DNA of 13,488 nt from Multifurca ochricompacta (lineage: Eukaryota; Basidiomycota; Agaricomycetes; Russulales; Russulaceae), in the NCBI GenBank assembly GCA_022496185.1, contig WTXG01000561.1:1-13488 (forward strand). Direction: 5' to 3'. Made by a program: the position numbers and the translations under genes. A model generated the notes under the pieces. That model had not been told where the DNA came from. It made no database searches and was given only the letters and a program-made list of their open reading frames with translations. Of the stretch, positions 1-8,944 are shown piece by piece; within the stretch, counting starts at the first letter, position 1; every line of letters begins with the position of its first letter.

Positions 1-139
1 TATAATATAATCTAATTATCAAATTAGTTTACTGAAACAAGGCCTGCGTGTATCTACAAGCTGCATGGGGCAGCAACTACATTGCATCACATGGTGGTCT
101 GACCTCCTTCCTATTAAGGAAGGTTGACTTAAACGCACA

Positions 140-537
140 AGGACAGTCATGCTTGTATGAAATGAAAGCAGAATAATAAAATAATAATGTAAATAAAGGA
201 TCCTTTTAATCTTCTGAACATAAACCAACAATATTTGAGGGATCTTGAGTAGCCATAAATGAATGCATTGTGTCCAAGTGCTTATCTCCTTGACCAGGAT
301 GGCCCAGGCCACTTATCCGAAATGCGCAGAAATGCAAAGAACAGTCACGCTCATATAAAATTGAAACCAGAATAATAAAATAAAAATGGAATAATAAATT
401 ATCTTAATCTTATGAACATAAAATAGGAATTTTGAGGGATCTTGAGTAGCCATAAATGAACACATTGTGTCCAAGTGCATATCTCCTTGACCGGGATGTC
501 CCAGGCTGGATGTCTGAAATGTGCGATGCAAGTAAAG
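140..537. repeat. Two-copy diverged tandem repeat, unit about 198 bp
   Basis: Unit one runs about 140-339 and unit two about 340-537. Shared landmarks recur 197-199 bp apart: AGAATAATAAAATAA at 170 and 369, a TGAGGGATCTTGAGTAGCC block from about 236 and 433, and GTCCAAGTGC followed by ATCTCCTTGACC. The copies differ by many substitutions and small indels, so the duplication is old. The repeat type is unknown. Confidence 0.75.
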
Positions 538-560
538 AACTTGCATGCATTTCATTTTAT

Positions 561-600
561 GGGTAACCCAGGTATCAAAACAATTACCCAGGGGTTACCC
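561..600. repeat. Inverted repeat GGGTAACCC / GGGTTACCC
   Basis: Nine-base arms at 561-569 and 592-600 are exact reverse complements separated by 22 bases. They could fold as a cruciform or hairpin. No element end or gene adjoins them, so the role is unknown. Confidence 0.5.
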
Positions 601-643
601 CTGCAAATTGCTATGTGTTCATCAAATTATTTTGCATTCTGTG

Positions 644-1157
644 TGTCAAACAATCATGCTGCTGGTTATACTGACTGTGGTTAGTAGTGGTTAGGCTAGA
701 ACAAAGACAAGTGCTTCAGAGGTTAGAAGAACTCTATATCATACTATACTACTGACCTAGAACAAAGACAAGTCTATATACAAGGTTAGTCTAAAGGTAG
801 TAGATAGTAAAGTAGAAGGAACTTATGCTTCAGAGGTTAGAAGAACTCTGAAGTGTAAGAGAAGAAACAGACACCCTTATATACCCATAGGGGCCAAGGG
901 AAATGGTCTGTGCACACTGGGAATAAGTCCACAGGTGCCGGACAATAAACAAAGAGGGATAAAGGCCATTGGCCTAAGAGAAATCACATGCTTACTGCGC
1001 ATTACTAAGGGCATCACTAATCAGCTGAGTAAGGTGAGAAGAAATGTAATAAAGATATCGTAAAAAGTCCGAAACTCCGGGACCTAATCTAATCTTATCT
1101 ACAGCTAAAGCGATCCTCAGATGCCTGAAGCATCTCCAGACACATCCTGTGTCAACA
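644..1157 (-). repeat. 3' LTR of the copia element, 514 bp
   Basis: This is the full-length form of the LTR. It carries two copies of a direct repeat beginning TGCTTCAGAGGTTAGAAGAA, starting at 712 and 826, with about 90 unique bases between them. The partner LTR at 6620-7020 has lost one repeat and the spacer. A minus-strand TATATAAG lies at 877-884. The related LTR at about 8945-9438 has the same two-repeat layout, so the long form is ancestral. Confidence 0.96.
822..859 (-). other. Conserved hairpin in the R/U5 part of the LTR
   Basis: The core arms CTTCAGAG and CTCTGAAG pair perfectly around a 10-base loop, and the flanks extend the pairing to 14 positions with two mismatches in the transcript sense. 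The structure lies just downstream of the LTR TATA box, near the expected RNA 5' end. It is kept in the 5' LTR and is perfect over 14 bp in the diverged LTR at 9120-9157. Confidence 0.55.
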
Positions 1158-1164
1158 TCCCTCC
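1158..1164 (-). promoter_or_regulatory. Polypurine tract, plus-strand primer site
   Basis: On the minus strand the bases GGAGGGA directly precede the TGTTGACA start of the 3' LTR, where an LTR retrotransposon primes plus-strand DNA synthesis. The tract is short, so the call depends on position. The 193 bases between it and the polyprotein stop (1165-1357) are 3' untranslated sequence with nothing else recognised. Confidence 0.6.
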
Positions 1165-1357
1165 ATGGTGAAGGCATTGATCATTAGGTGGAAATGAATT
1201 GAATGAGCACACTGCTGTTCACAATTGAATGAACATGTTGCCAGCCAGAGATCCAACTTCTCTAACTCTCTTGCGTCACTCTTGAGGTTGAGAACATGCT
1301 CATGTGGCATGGTGGGAAAGTGAAACTGGTGAACAAAGTCTCCAGATTCCAGCTCCT

Positions 1358-4300
1358 TCATTCCAGCACTAGTCCAAATCCAGTTACCATGTGATCAAAA
1401 GATGATCTAGGCAGAGACTTCATAAGGCCATCTGCTAGCATCTCTCCAGTGGGAGTTCACACCAAGTCTATCTGGTGTGATTCTACATACTCCCTAATGG
1501 CATGGTACTTTATTGGTATGTGCTTTGATCGCCTTCCTGTGACAGGGTTTAATGCAAGATCTACTGCACCCTTGTTGTCACAATGCAGTTGTATGGGTGA
1601 ATTAACTTCATATCCCAATTCCTGCATGAATGTCCTATACCACGCAGCCTGATTTGAAGCCTCTGCTAGGCTCATATACTCGGCTTCTGTGGTGGACTGT
1701 GCTACTGTCTTTTGTTTCCTGGAGCACCAACTAATGGCTCCATTAGCAAGGAAAAAGACGTAGCCAGAGGTGGAGTGGCGGTCCTCTTGATCTCCCCATG
1801 AGGAGTCCACAAAGCCATGAAGGCCAACTTCACCTTTCCCTCCAGAATAGCGCAACTTGTAGTCTTTTGTAGCATTTAGATAGGCTAAGACATACTTTGC
1901 TAGTCGCATGTGCTGCTGGGAAGGGTTGGAAGCAAATTGGCTAAGGCGTGCAACAGCAAAACTAATGTCAGGTCTGCTTCCAATCTGCACCCAAAGCAGA
2001 GACCCCATTAACTGCTGATACCTCTTAATTTCAGAGGTAGATGCCTGGTCTTCAAACTTGACCAAATGAACATCCATGCCAGAGGGTAGAGGAGTATATA
2101 CTGGGTTGGAATCCCCCATTCCAAACCTCTCAACTATTGAGGATACATAGGCTGTCTGGTCAATATCCAGTGTCTTGTTAGGACAGTCCCTGGTGATGTT
2201 GACTCCAAGGTAGGACTGGATTTCACCAAGATCAGTCATCTCATATCAGCTAGATAGAGAGTCCTTCAGCCATTGAATCTTCTTAGTGGAGGACCCAAGT
2301 ATAGTGATGTCATCAACATATAAAATGACAAAAAGCAAACCATCCCCCTCTTGGTGATGATACACATATACTCCTGCATCAGAGTACGTCCGAGTAAAGC
2401 TCAGTTCATTGAGAACTGCATGGAATTGCAAGTTCCATGCTCAGGAAGCTTGTTTGAGGCCATACAGAGCCTTCTGTAGCCTACAAACTTTGGACTCATG
2501 TCCAGCAATGACGAAACCGACAGGTTGCTCCATGTAGATCTCCTCATCCAGGTCGCCATGTAGGAATGCCGATTTGACATCCATTTGGTGGATTTCCCAA
2601 TCCTCAAGCGTGGCCAATGCTAACAATAGTCTAAGAGACTCAAATCTGGTGACTGGGGAGAAGGTTTCATCGAAGTCCACCCCCTCTATTTGGGTGAACC
2701 CTTTTGCTACAAGCCTAGCACGAAAGCATCCATCTGCTTTCAATTTAAAGACCCACTTGGACTTTACAGCCTTTCTACCTTCAGGAAGGTCTTCAAGGTG
2801 CCACACTTTAAGTTTTTCTAAGGCGTCAATTTCATATTGACATGCCTCAAGCCAATCACTGGCATTATCAGACTCCATTGCTTCTTTAAAAGTAAGAGGA
2901 TCCCTATAAGGTGATCCTGCAGCATTGAGTAGATCCATCTGACCAAGTCTGGAAGAACCCTGCACAAACTCTGCATTATCCTCATTGTAGAAGCGAGGAT
3001 TCAGACGATGATTGCGATTTGGGTGTGCAGTATCCAAGTCTAAATCTTCTTGGATTGCCCTATCACATCGTTCAGAGTGTGGACTTTTCCTCTCAAAATT
3101 AGGTTGAGGAATTTTGTCTGCAATTCTTTTTGATTTTCTGATTGCACGGGTTCTTTTGGGAGGGGAGGAAGGTTCCATGACTTGTGATGGAGGAGTCTGA
3201 TATATAGTCTGAGGGTGTGTGGTGTCTACGTTACGTGTGGGTGTGGTAGGCTGTGGTAGTAATTGAGGAGGTACGATGTCCTCCTGTTCCTCTTCTAGGT
3301 CTTCCTCATTTGGAGGAGCCTCAGGAACATGTGTAGCAGTTGCTGGTGGTGGCTGGACTGGGCCACCTGGTAAAGTAAATGAGCTGCCTTCACTAGGTTT
3401 CTCTATAGGTTTATCTGCTCTGCTGTCCTTTGCAGAGCGGGATGGGAAGGATCTCTCATCAAATGTAACATCTCGTGAAGAGATGAGAGACTGGATATGA
3501 CTATCCCAAAGTGTATAGCCCTTAGAAGTGGGCTCATATCCGACAAAGACGGCTTCCCTGGCTTTGGGATCTAGTTTACGCTGCTTGCCCTCTGGAACAT
3601 GATAATAGGCTTTGCAACCAAAGACCTTGAAATACGAAACATCTGGTTTGTTCCCGACCAGAAGTTCAAGCGGAGTTTTCCACTTGTTGGAACAGATGGG
3701 AGTTCTGTTATATATATGACATGCTGTCTTGACAGCACACTCCCAAAAACCAAGAGACAGGCCAGCATCATGCAGCATGCTAGTGCCTTTTTCCATAATG
3801 GTTCTATTGAATCTCTCAGCCCTTCCATTCTGTTGTGGACTATACGGCATCATAAGTTTATGCTCTATGCCATAATCTTCAAGCATTGCCTTCAGCGCCT
3901 TGTTCACATACTCACCACCATGATCTGTATGAAGACACTTGATTTTATGATTAAATTTATTTTCCAGTAGTGTCTTCAGTTTATTAAAAACTGGTGTAAA
4001 CAGATCTTTTGACTTCATTGGAACAATTAGAGCATATCTGCTAAAGTTGTCCAAGAAGGTGGCAAAGTATAGATTCCCTTGTATTGAACTGCACTGCAAG
4101 GGACCTACGAGATCACTGTGGAGGATCTCAAGGGGGGCTGATGCGCGCTTTGAAGATGGGGGAAATGGAAGACGATGGGACTTGCCCATTTCACAGCCAT
4201 AGCATGGCTTGTCTTCCACTTGGCTACTATTAATTCTGAGGCCTTTAACAGCCTCAGGAGCATATCTCTTCAGGGCTTCTTTAGACATATGGCCCATTCT

Positions 4301-5680
4301 TTGATGCCAGATTTCTAGTGAGGCAGATGCAGATGTATGGATACTATTTAGGACATGTTTGCCTAGTACCCAATACAATTTGCCAAACTTCCATGCTTCT
4401 GCTATAATGTTTTCGCCATATTTTATTGTTGCCTTCTTATTATCAAAGAACACAGTTGCCCCTTTTTCTACTAGGGCACTGGCGGAGAGTATTTTATGTC
4501 CTCCAGGCATGTGGAGCACATTGCTCAATTCCAAGTCAAAACCTTGATCAGTCCTGATGACCACAGTTCCAACTCCACTTGTTTTGACTATGGAGTTGTC
4601 ACCTAGTGATACTTCATGGGTTGTGTCGACTTTATAAGTGTCAAAGTCTTCAAGGTTTGGACTGAAATGAGCCGTTGCACCACTATCAAGCATCCAATAA
4701 TCTGAGTTGATATCCAGATTATAGGTGTGAACGTAAAGGCGAATGCGAGGTGCTTCATGCACCTCCTCTATTTTGCCACTACCATTAACTACTGTGGCTA
4801 TAGTATTAACATGTTGGGCCTCAGCCCTCTTCTTGTTCCCTGCCTTGCCCTTTTTGGCATTCTCCAGGTCCTTCTTCTTCTTTGCACAAGCATTGGACTT
4901 GTGTCCAGGCTTTTGGCAATAGAAGCAGACCACCCCTTGTGAACCAGGGGCAGCAGCGGGAAGTGGTGATAAATTTATAGGTTTTTTTGATTTGACAGGT
5001 GCAGCCTTTGACAGGACTGCACTACCACTTCCCGATGGACCAGCCAGACGACTCTCCTCATTTAGGAACCTCTGCACAAGGTCCTGAGGTGAGAGTCGCT
5101 CCGGATTGCCAGAGGCTAGTATGGAGCCAGCTATGGTGCTGTAGGAGTCAGGGAGAGCTTTTAACAAGATAAAGCTCATCTGGAGGTCATTGACCTCCAT
5201 CCCGTTCTCCCTAAGGGTACTCCTGGCATCCAGGACCTTTTGTAGTTGGGTCCTGAAAGACTGTCCTTCATCCAAACGGAAGGACACCAGGGCAAGCCAC
5301 AAATTATACATGGCCATGCTCCCTACAGCACCATAAAGCTGTTCCCACTTACTATACTTCTCAAAAAGAGAAGGATAGTCGGCATCAGAGGTTACTTGAG
5401 AGTAAACCTCCTGGGTTACATTAAGATAGAGTAGCCCAATTAACATTTCCTCTTCTCCCATCCATTCCCTAAGGATGGGATCAATGACTTCCTTCTGCAT
5501 TTTCTCCTTCTCCTCTTTATCTTCAGGGAGCAAGGGCATATCAGGGTAGGCCGTAATAATGTGCCTCCTGAGCCCATTCATCCTCAGAAGGGCATTGAAG
5601 TTGGCAGACCAAACCTGCCAGTTGGACCCATTGAGGCGCTCCATCTTGGAGGAGGGAGGGAAGACAATTGAGGACGGCAT
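1358..5680 (-). pseudogene. Copia gag-pol polyprotein, one frame with three internal TGA stops
   Basis: The frame runs about 1440 codons from ATG at 5678-5680 to TGA at 1358-1360, with no frameshift. Approximate residues: Gag (UBN2 type) 1-230; zinc knuckle CFYCQKPGHKSNAC near 250; aspartic protease WMLDSGATAHF near 327; GAG-pre-integrase LEIWHQRMGH near 453; integrase with D in HSDLVG near 521, D in HTDHGGEY near 584 and E in NGRAERFNRT near 621; reverse transcriptase from about 957 with YVDD near 1121; RNase H with VDSSWGD near 1290, TEAEYMSL near 1330 and CDNKGAVDLA near 1362. The integrase and RT catalytic residues are all present. Stops lie at 2441-2443 (after YGLKQAS, where relatives have R in QAsRAW), 2246-2248 (before YEMTDLGE) and 1457-1459 (before TPTGEMLADGL). 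Each fits a CGA Arg codon changed to TGA. I chose ATG 5680 because the copy at 13256 starts at the matching place; the open frame upstream to 5719 has only a TTG start. Confidence 0.95.
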
Positions 5681-5702
5681 TTTTGAGATGTTATAGAAGT
5701 TC

Positions 5703-5729
5703 CTGGTTCCAAGGAGCAATTAGAACCAG
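5703..5729 (-). other. Hairpin just upstream of the gag start codon
   Basis: Seven-base arms CTGGTTC and GAACCAG enclose a 13-base loop ending about 22 bases before the ATG. The same arms and loop occur in the second copia copy at 13201-13227. A role in start-codon choice or gag translation is possible but not shown. Confidence 0.5.
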
Positions 5730-5938
5730 TGCCCAGGTCTCGCTTAAGAGTGCCACCCCATACTGTGGCGCTATGCTTCAGAACCTAGAAAGGTCCTGCC
5801 TTTGTTGTGCAACTTTCTAGGTATAGTAAAACTGTCTAGCGCAATCTTGTAACTAGACATAAGCTCTGGTAGACTAGCCAGAGTGTCTAGTGTAAACAAG
5901 ACTGGGAGTCATGTCATGGAGGAGCCAACCACAAGTTC

Positions 5939-5975
5939 CATTAGAGACAAAGGGTGTATAGCCCTTCCTCTAATG
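5939..5975 (-). other. Leader hairpin with a compensatory base-pair change
   Basis: In transcript sense CATTAGAG pairs with CTCTAATG, and an inner GGG/CCC extends the stem. At the matching place in the other copia copy (12962-12998) the arms read CACTAGAG and CTCTAGTG, so a T-A pair has become C-G by changes on both sides. Both hairpins are 37 bases long. Confidence 0.75.
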
Positions 5976-6047
5976 CTGGTGGTGGAGTCCATGATTAAGC
6001 CCTAGATGATTGGGGCCATGACTAAGTAGATGACTAGTCTGTCTCTG

Positions 6048-6067
6048 GTAGGGCGTGGTTACCCTAC
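6048..6067 (-). other. Leader hairpin with two compensatory pairs
   Basis: The transcript-sense arms GTAGGG and CCCTAC enclose an eight-base loop. The aligned site in the other copy (12871-12887) has TTGGGG and CCCCAA around a GTTCG loop. Two of six pairs changed together and the loop changed length, yet the stem is intact and the flanking CCAGAG is shared. Confidence 0.7.
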
Positions 6068-6133
6068 AAAGGCAACGGATACTTATGCCCAGAGATGAAG
6101 ACTATATCTACTATGTATAGACTATAGTAGTGC

Positions 6134-6201
6134 AGCCTACTTGTATCGAGCCCAAGCGTCATGGGAGTGACTACCCATGCCTTGTTCTAGACCCTAAACT
6201 C
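6134..6201 (-). other. 68-base leader block identical in both copia copies
   Basis: This block is the exact reverse complement of 12734-12801, while flanking leader sequence differs at many sites. It includes a hairpin CATGGG - 8-base loop - CCCATG at 6160-6179. It is a candidate cis-acting RNA signal. Confidence 0.75.
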
Positions 6202-6604
6202 CACATGCAGGTCACTAAACCCGGCTTACAGACAGAGCCAAGCATTGACTGGACTTAAAGCCACAAGCTTCTGGCTATAGGCCTACTAAGACTAACTATG
6301 GGACAAAAACCCAGCTACAACTAAGAAATTACTAATACCTAGTGCGCACTCAAGGAGCTTAAGGTGTTTCACCCGCTTAGGGTCCCTCGTCACCTTTTGC
6401 AAGAACCCCAAGGGGCTAGCCAAACAGTTCAGGATGAGCGGTAAACTGCGTCATCCTGTGGGGTGTTAAGGTGCACAGACAGTAAATAGAAAAGCTCACA
6501 GGAAGAAGCTGGTGGGAAAGACTTGGAAGCTTTTGTGAGCTTGAAGTGCGATAAGCGAGTTGGGCTGTAATGAACAAAAGGGCAGTTACAGATCAGTATG
6601 AGCG

Positions 6605-6619
6605 GCAGGGCCCATAACC
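6605..6619 (-). promoter_or_regulatory. Primer-binding site for the initiator Met-tRNA 5' half
   Basis: Directly next to the 5' LTR the minus strand reads GGTTATGGGCCCTGC. Its complement has the form of the anticodon arm of initiator Met-tRNA, with stem CAGGG and loop CCCAUAA carrying the CAU anticodon. Copia elements are known to prime with a cleaved 5' half of this tRNA rather than with the tRNA 3' end, so the match and its position agree. The exact tRNA of this organism is not in the window. Confidence 0.82.
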
Positions 6620-7020
6620 TGTCAAACAATCATGCTGCTGGTTATACTGACTGTGGTTAGTAGCGGTTAGGCTAGAACAAAGACAAGTGCTTCAGAGGTT
6701 AGAAGAACTCTGAAGTGTAAGAGAAGAAACAGACACCCTTATATACCCATAGGGGCCAAGGGAAATGGTCTGTGCACACTGGGAATAAGTCCACAGGTGC
6801 CAGACAATAAACAAAGAGGGATAAAGGCCATTGGCCTAAGAGAAATCACATGCTTACTGCGCATTACTAAGGGCATCACTAATCAGCTGAGTAAGGTGAG
6901 AAAGAAATGTAATAAAGATATCGTAAAAAGTCCGAAACTCCGGGACCTAATCTAATCTTATCTACAGCTAAAGTGATCCTCAGATGCCTGAAGCATCTCC
7001 AGACACGTCCTGTGTCAACA
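6620..7020 (-). repeat. 5' LTR of the copia element, 401 bp, internally deleted
   Basis: It matches the 3' LTR except for four substitutions, one 1-bp indel and loss of 114 bases between two direct repeats. One copy of that repeat remains at 6688. The right end TCAACA at 7020 is followed by the target duplication CTGTG. The deletion lies downstream of the TATA box, in the region expected to hold R/U5. Confidence 0.96.
6739..6746 (-). promoter_or_regulatory. TATA box of the copia 5' LTR promoter
   Basis: The minus strand reads GGTATATAAGGG here, about 275 bases into the LTR. The same motif is at 877-884 in the 3' LTR. The position suits the U3 promoter driving the element's RNA; the transcription start has not been measured. 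Confidence 0.6.
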
Positions 7021-7025
7021 CTGTG

Positions 7026-7262
7026 TGGTTATCTGACAGGCTTTTCATCAATGTTCTATAACATCTATCTAATCATCTCTGTATACTGTATTTTTTTTTT
7101 TTTTTTGGAATTGAGTTTATAACACACATCAAGGCCTTGCCTAAGTGCACAGCTATCTAAGAACAGATGTACTACAAATGTACTAGAAAACAAGTAGGAG
7201 GGAATGCAGGAGGAAAAAGCCCACGCAGGGAAAAACAGAAAACCAGGAAGAGAAGGGGCCCC
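7026..7262 (-). other. 3' tail of the LINE-type element, with a 16-base poly(A)
   Basis: A run of 16 T on the plus strand at 7091-7106 is a poly(A) run on the minus strand, about 156 bases after the TAG of the gag-like frame. This is the layout of a LINE 3' end or of a reverse-transcribed mRNA. No AATAAA is visible before it. The 65 bases beyond the tail (7026-7090) are ordinary flank that reaches the copia target duplication. Confidence 0.55.
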
Positions 7263-7359
7263 CTAAGTGGCACCAGTGGAAAGAGGAGGGTCTGCAACAG
7301 TGGTCAAAGGAACAGAAGGCTTGGGCTTCCACTGACGCACCTGGCACATGTGCCCAAAA

Positions 7360-8438
7360 TGTTACAATCTCTGCTGTCCAACCCTGTTTTCTTCACTCTC
7401 CCCAATGATGACCCCTCTTTGCCACCCACTCTGCACTTCCTGATCACGTCTCCATCCTGGGACCCATCACATGCCTTGCTTCTGTCCCCGTGATTTGCTT
7501 TGTACTTGTTGACTTGACATTTACCTATGTTTGATCCCTTATCTCTTTATCTACTTATCCTTATGACTGGACACTTACTTAATCCCCTATCAGAAGCTCG
7601 GCTTTACACCCTCTGCTTTCATATATTCAGGCCCACTTGACTTATTGAATACATCAGTGCTTGTCTTCTGGACATCCCCTTGGATCTCTGACTCATCTGT
7701 CTCAGTGCTTCTGGCACTCTTCTGCTCAACATCATCTTAGGGAACAGCCCCCTTTGACTTTGACTCATTCCACTTGAAACTCCAAGAAGCCTTATTGGTT
7801 TCTTACCTGAACCCATGAATTGCACTGTCACACATGTTACGCCCAGTGTGAGGCGTCCTGCATGACTTGTGCAACAGCGTTACTTGTGTATTTGGATAAG
7901 AAACCAATAAGGCCTCTTGGAGTCAATGAGATGAGTCAAAGTCAAAGGGGCTGTTCCCTAAGACGATGTTGAGTGGAGAAGTGCTGAAAGCACTGAGATG
8001 GACAAGTTAAGGAGATTCAAAGGGAAGTCCAGAAGATGAACACCAATGTATTCAATAAGTCAAGTCTGAGGTCTACAGTGTAGCTACAGTGGACTTATAT
8101 ATGTAATCTGATGGGCATCTATGAGATAAGGATCACAGAGTCAAGTGGGCCCGAATATACAAAAGCGGAGGGTGTAAAGCCTGGCTTCTGATAGGGAATT
8201 AAGTAAGTGTCCAGTCATAAAGATAAAGAGATAACAAGTCAAGTATGTAAGCATAAGCAGATAAGGTCATGGGGAGGGGAGCAGAGCATGTGATGGATCC
8301 CAGGAAGGGGATGTAATCATGAAGTGCAGTGTAGGTGGAAGAGCAGGGTCCTCGTTGGGGAGGGTGAAGAAAATGGGGTTGCTTGGTAAGGATTGTAACA
8401 ACACAAGTCATGTGGAACATCCCACACCAGACATAACA
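7360..8438 (-). repeat. Solo LTR A, interrupted by solo LTR B
   Basis: The outer LTR consists of 7360-7834 and 8406-8438, about 508 bases without the insert. It begins TGTTATGTC (minus, at 8438) and ends GATTGTAACA (at 7360), with perfect target duplications CAAAA at 7355-7359 and 8439-8443. It matches LTR B in the opposite orientation, is more decayed at CpG sites, and lacks an 81-bp segment that holds the LTR B TATA box. It sits inside the LINE-type frame. No internal element sequence remains, as expected after LTR-LTR recombination. Confidence 0.88.
7835..8400 (+). repeat. Solo LTR B nested in LTR A
   Basis: A 566-bp LTR begins TGTTACGCCC and ends GATTGTAACA, and is flanked by perfect 5-bp duplications ACACA at 7830-7834 and 8401-8405. 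Across the duplication the LTR A sequence continues without a gap, which shows B inserted into A. A TATA-like TATATAT lies at 8096-8102. The terminal TGTTAC/GTAACA type is common in fungal Ty3-type elements, but no coding part remains to prove the family. Confidence 0.88.
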
Positions 8439-8944
8439 CAAAAGCATACAGGGTCCGCTGATACAAGAGGTGCTTGAGGACAGCACCAGTTGGGTCCTCA
8501 AAGGCCAAAACAACTGATGAGTGTGAACCAGGAGGGTAGGAGGAGGGGGCGCGCACCCAGGAAGGAAGATTGGTTACCTTGAGGCCCCGGTAGATGGGGT
8601 TGTCCTTGCCAAGCACTTCATGGAAGGACATGGGGGTGAAGGCCCCACTGCTCTCAGTGACCCCTGTGGGGAGGCCATTGACAGTCACATGGGACCACTT
8701 GACATTGAGGTGGGAGGTGGTGGGCAGGGGCTGGGAAGTTGCTGAGAGGAATGAACCCAGAGACTGGGTGAGGAGGGGCTGAGCATTGAGGAGGTTGGCC
8801 TCTGTGATATCAGGGCTGGCTGTGAGGACCAAGTTGGCCTTGGCAGTCCACTGCACAGTGGACAGCTGGACTTGGTGGCCAGCAGTGGTGAGAGCAGAGT
8901 TAAGGTGGGACACCACCACCAGAGGAGACTTCTTGAGAGCCTCT

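Larger units (their letters stand above)
1..638. other. AT-rich flanking DNA, no gene recognised
   Basis: This stretch carries no convincing coding region. Two minus-strand open frames here are copies of the same tandem repeat read in the same phase and resemble no protein I know. The DNA is the left flank of the copia insertion. Before that insertion it was joined to the sequence now at 7026 and beyond. It contains a diverged tandem repeat (140-537), a small hairpin at 106-123 (CCTTCCT/AGGAAGG) and an inverted repeat at 561-600. Confidence 0.6.
5681..6604 (-). other. Long structured leader (5' untranslated region) of the copia element
   Basis: About 920 bases separate the primer-binding site from the gag ATG and hold no long open frame. 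The part at 5681-6468 aligns with 12461-13255 of the second copia copy, in places at complete identity. Several hairpins are shared, two with paired substitutions. Known LTR-element leaders carry packaging, dimerisation and translation signals; which of these applies here is inference. Confidence 0.8.
644..7020 (-). mobile_element. Ty1/copia LTR retrotransposon, complete in structure
   Basis: The element is bounded by LTRs at 644-1157 and 6620-7020 that start TGTTGACA and end TTTGACA on the minus strand. It is flanked by a perfect 5-bp target duplication, CTGTG, at 639-643 and 7021-7025. Inside, in transcript order, are a tRNA primer-binding site (6605-6619), a leader of about 920 bases, one gag-pol reading frame (5680 to 1358), a 3' untranslated stretch (1357-1158) and a short polypurine tract. 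Domain order is Gag, protease, integrase, reverse transcriptase, RNase H, which is the copia order. The LTRs differ by four substitutions, one 1-bp indel and one large deletion, so the insertion is recent. Three in-frame stops mean this copy cannot make a full polyprotein. Confidence 0.97.

Noticed and set aside
19..555. Two minus-strand open frames of 97 and 80 codons with similar sequence
   Set aside because: They are the two units of the tandem repeat read in the same phase. The similarity comes from the DNA duplication and no domain is recognisable.
1358..2443. TGA read as an amino acid (altered code or stop-codon readthrough)
   Set aside because: The sites fit Arg, not Trp, and each is one CpG transition from CGA. 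The Ty3 pol nearby shows the same change along with Arg to Cys, Trp, His and Gln. Decay explains all of it.
5681..5719. N-terminal extension of the copia polyprotein to 5719
   Set aside because: It needs a TTG start and lies in leader sequence that the second copy keeps upstream of its own ATG. The ATG at 5680 is the shared start.
6581..6619. A tRNA gene at the 5' end of the copia leader
   Set aside because: Only the anticodon-arm part of initiator Met-tRNA is present, with no acceptor stem or T arm, and it sits exactly where a primer-binding site belongs.
7091..7106. T16 as a polymerase III or intrinsic terminator
   Set aside because: There is no pol III gene or stem before it on the plus strand. 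As minus-strand poly(A) after the gag-like frame it has a simpler meaning.
7167..7493. Plus-strand frame of 108 codons
   Set aside because: It crosses the end of the LINE-type frame and the edge of LTR A at 7360, so it cannot be a single ancestral gene.
7360..8438. Large inverted repeat as a DNA transposon with long terminal inverted repeats
   Set aside because: Each arm has its own TG...CA ends, and two different 5-bp duplications (CAAAA, ACACA) show two nested LTR insertions.
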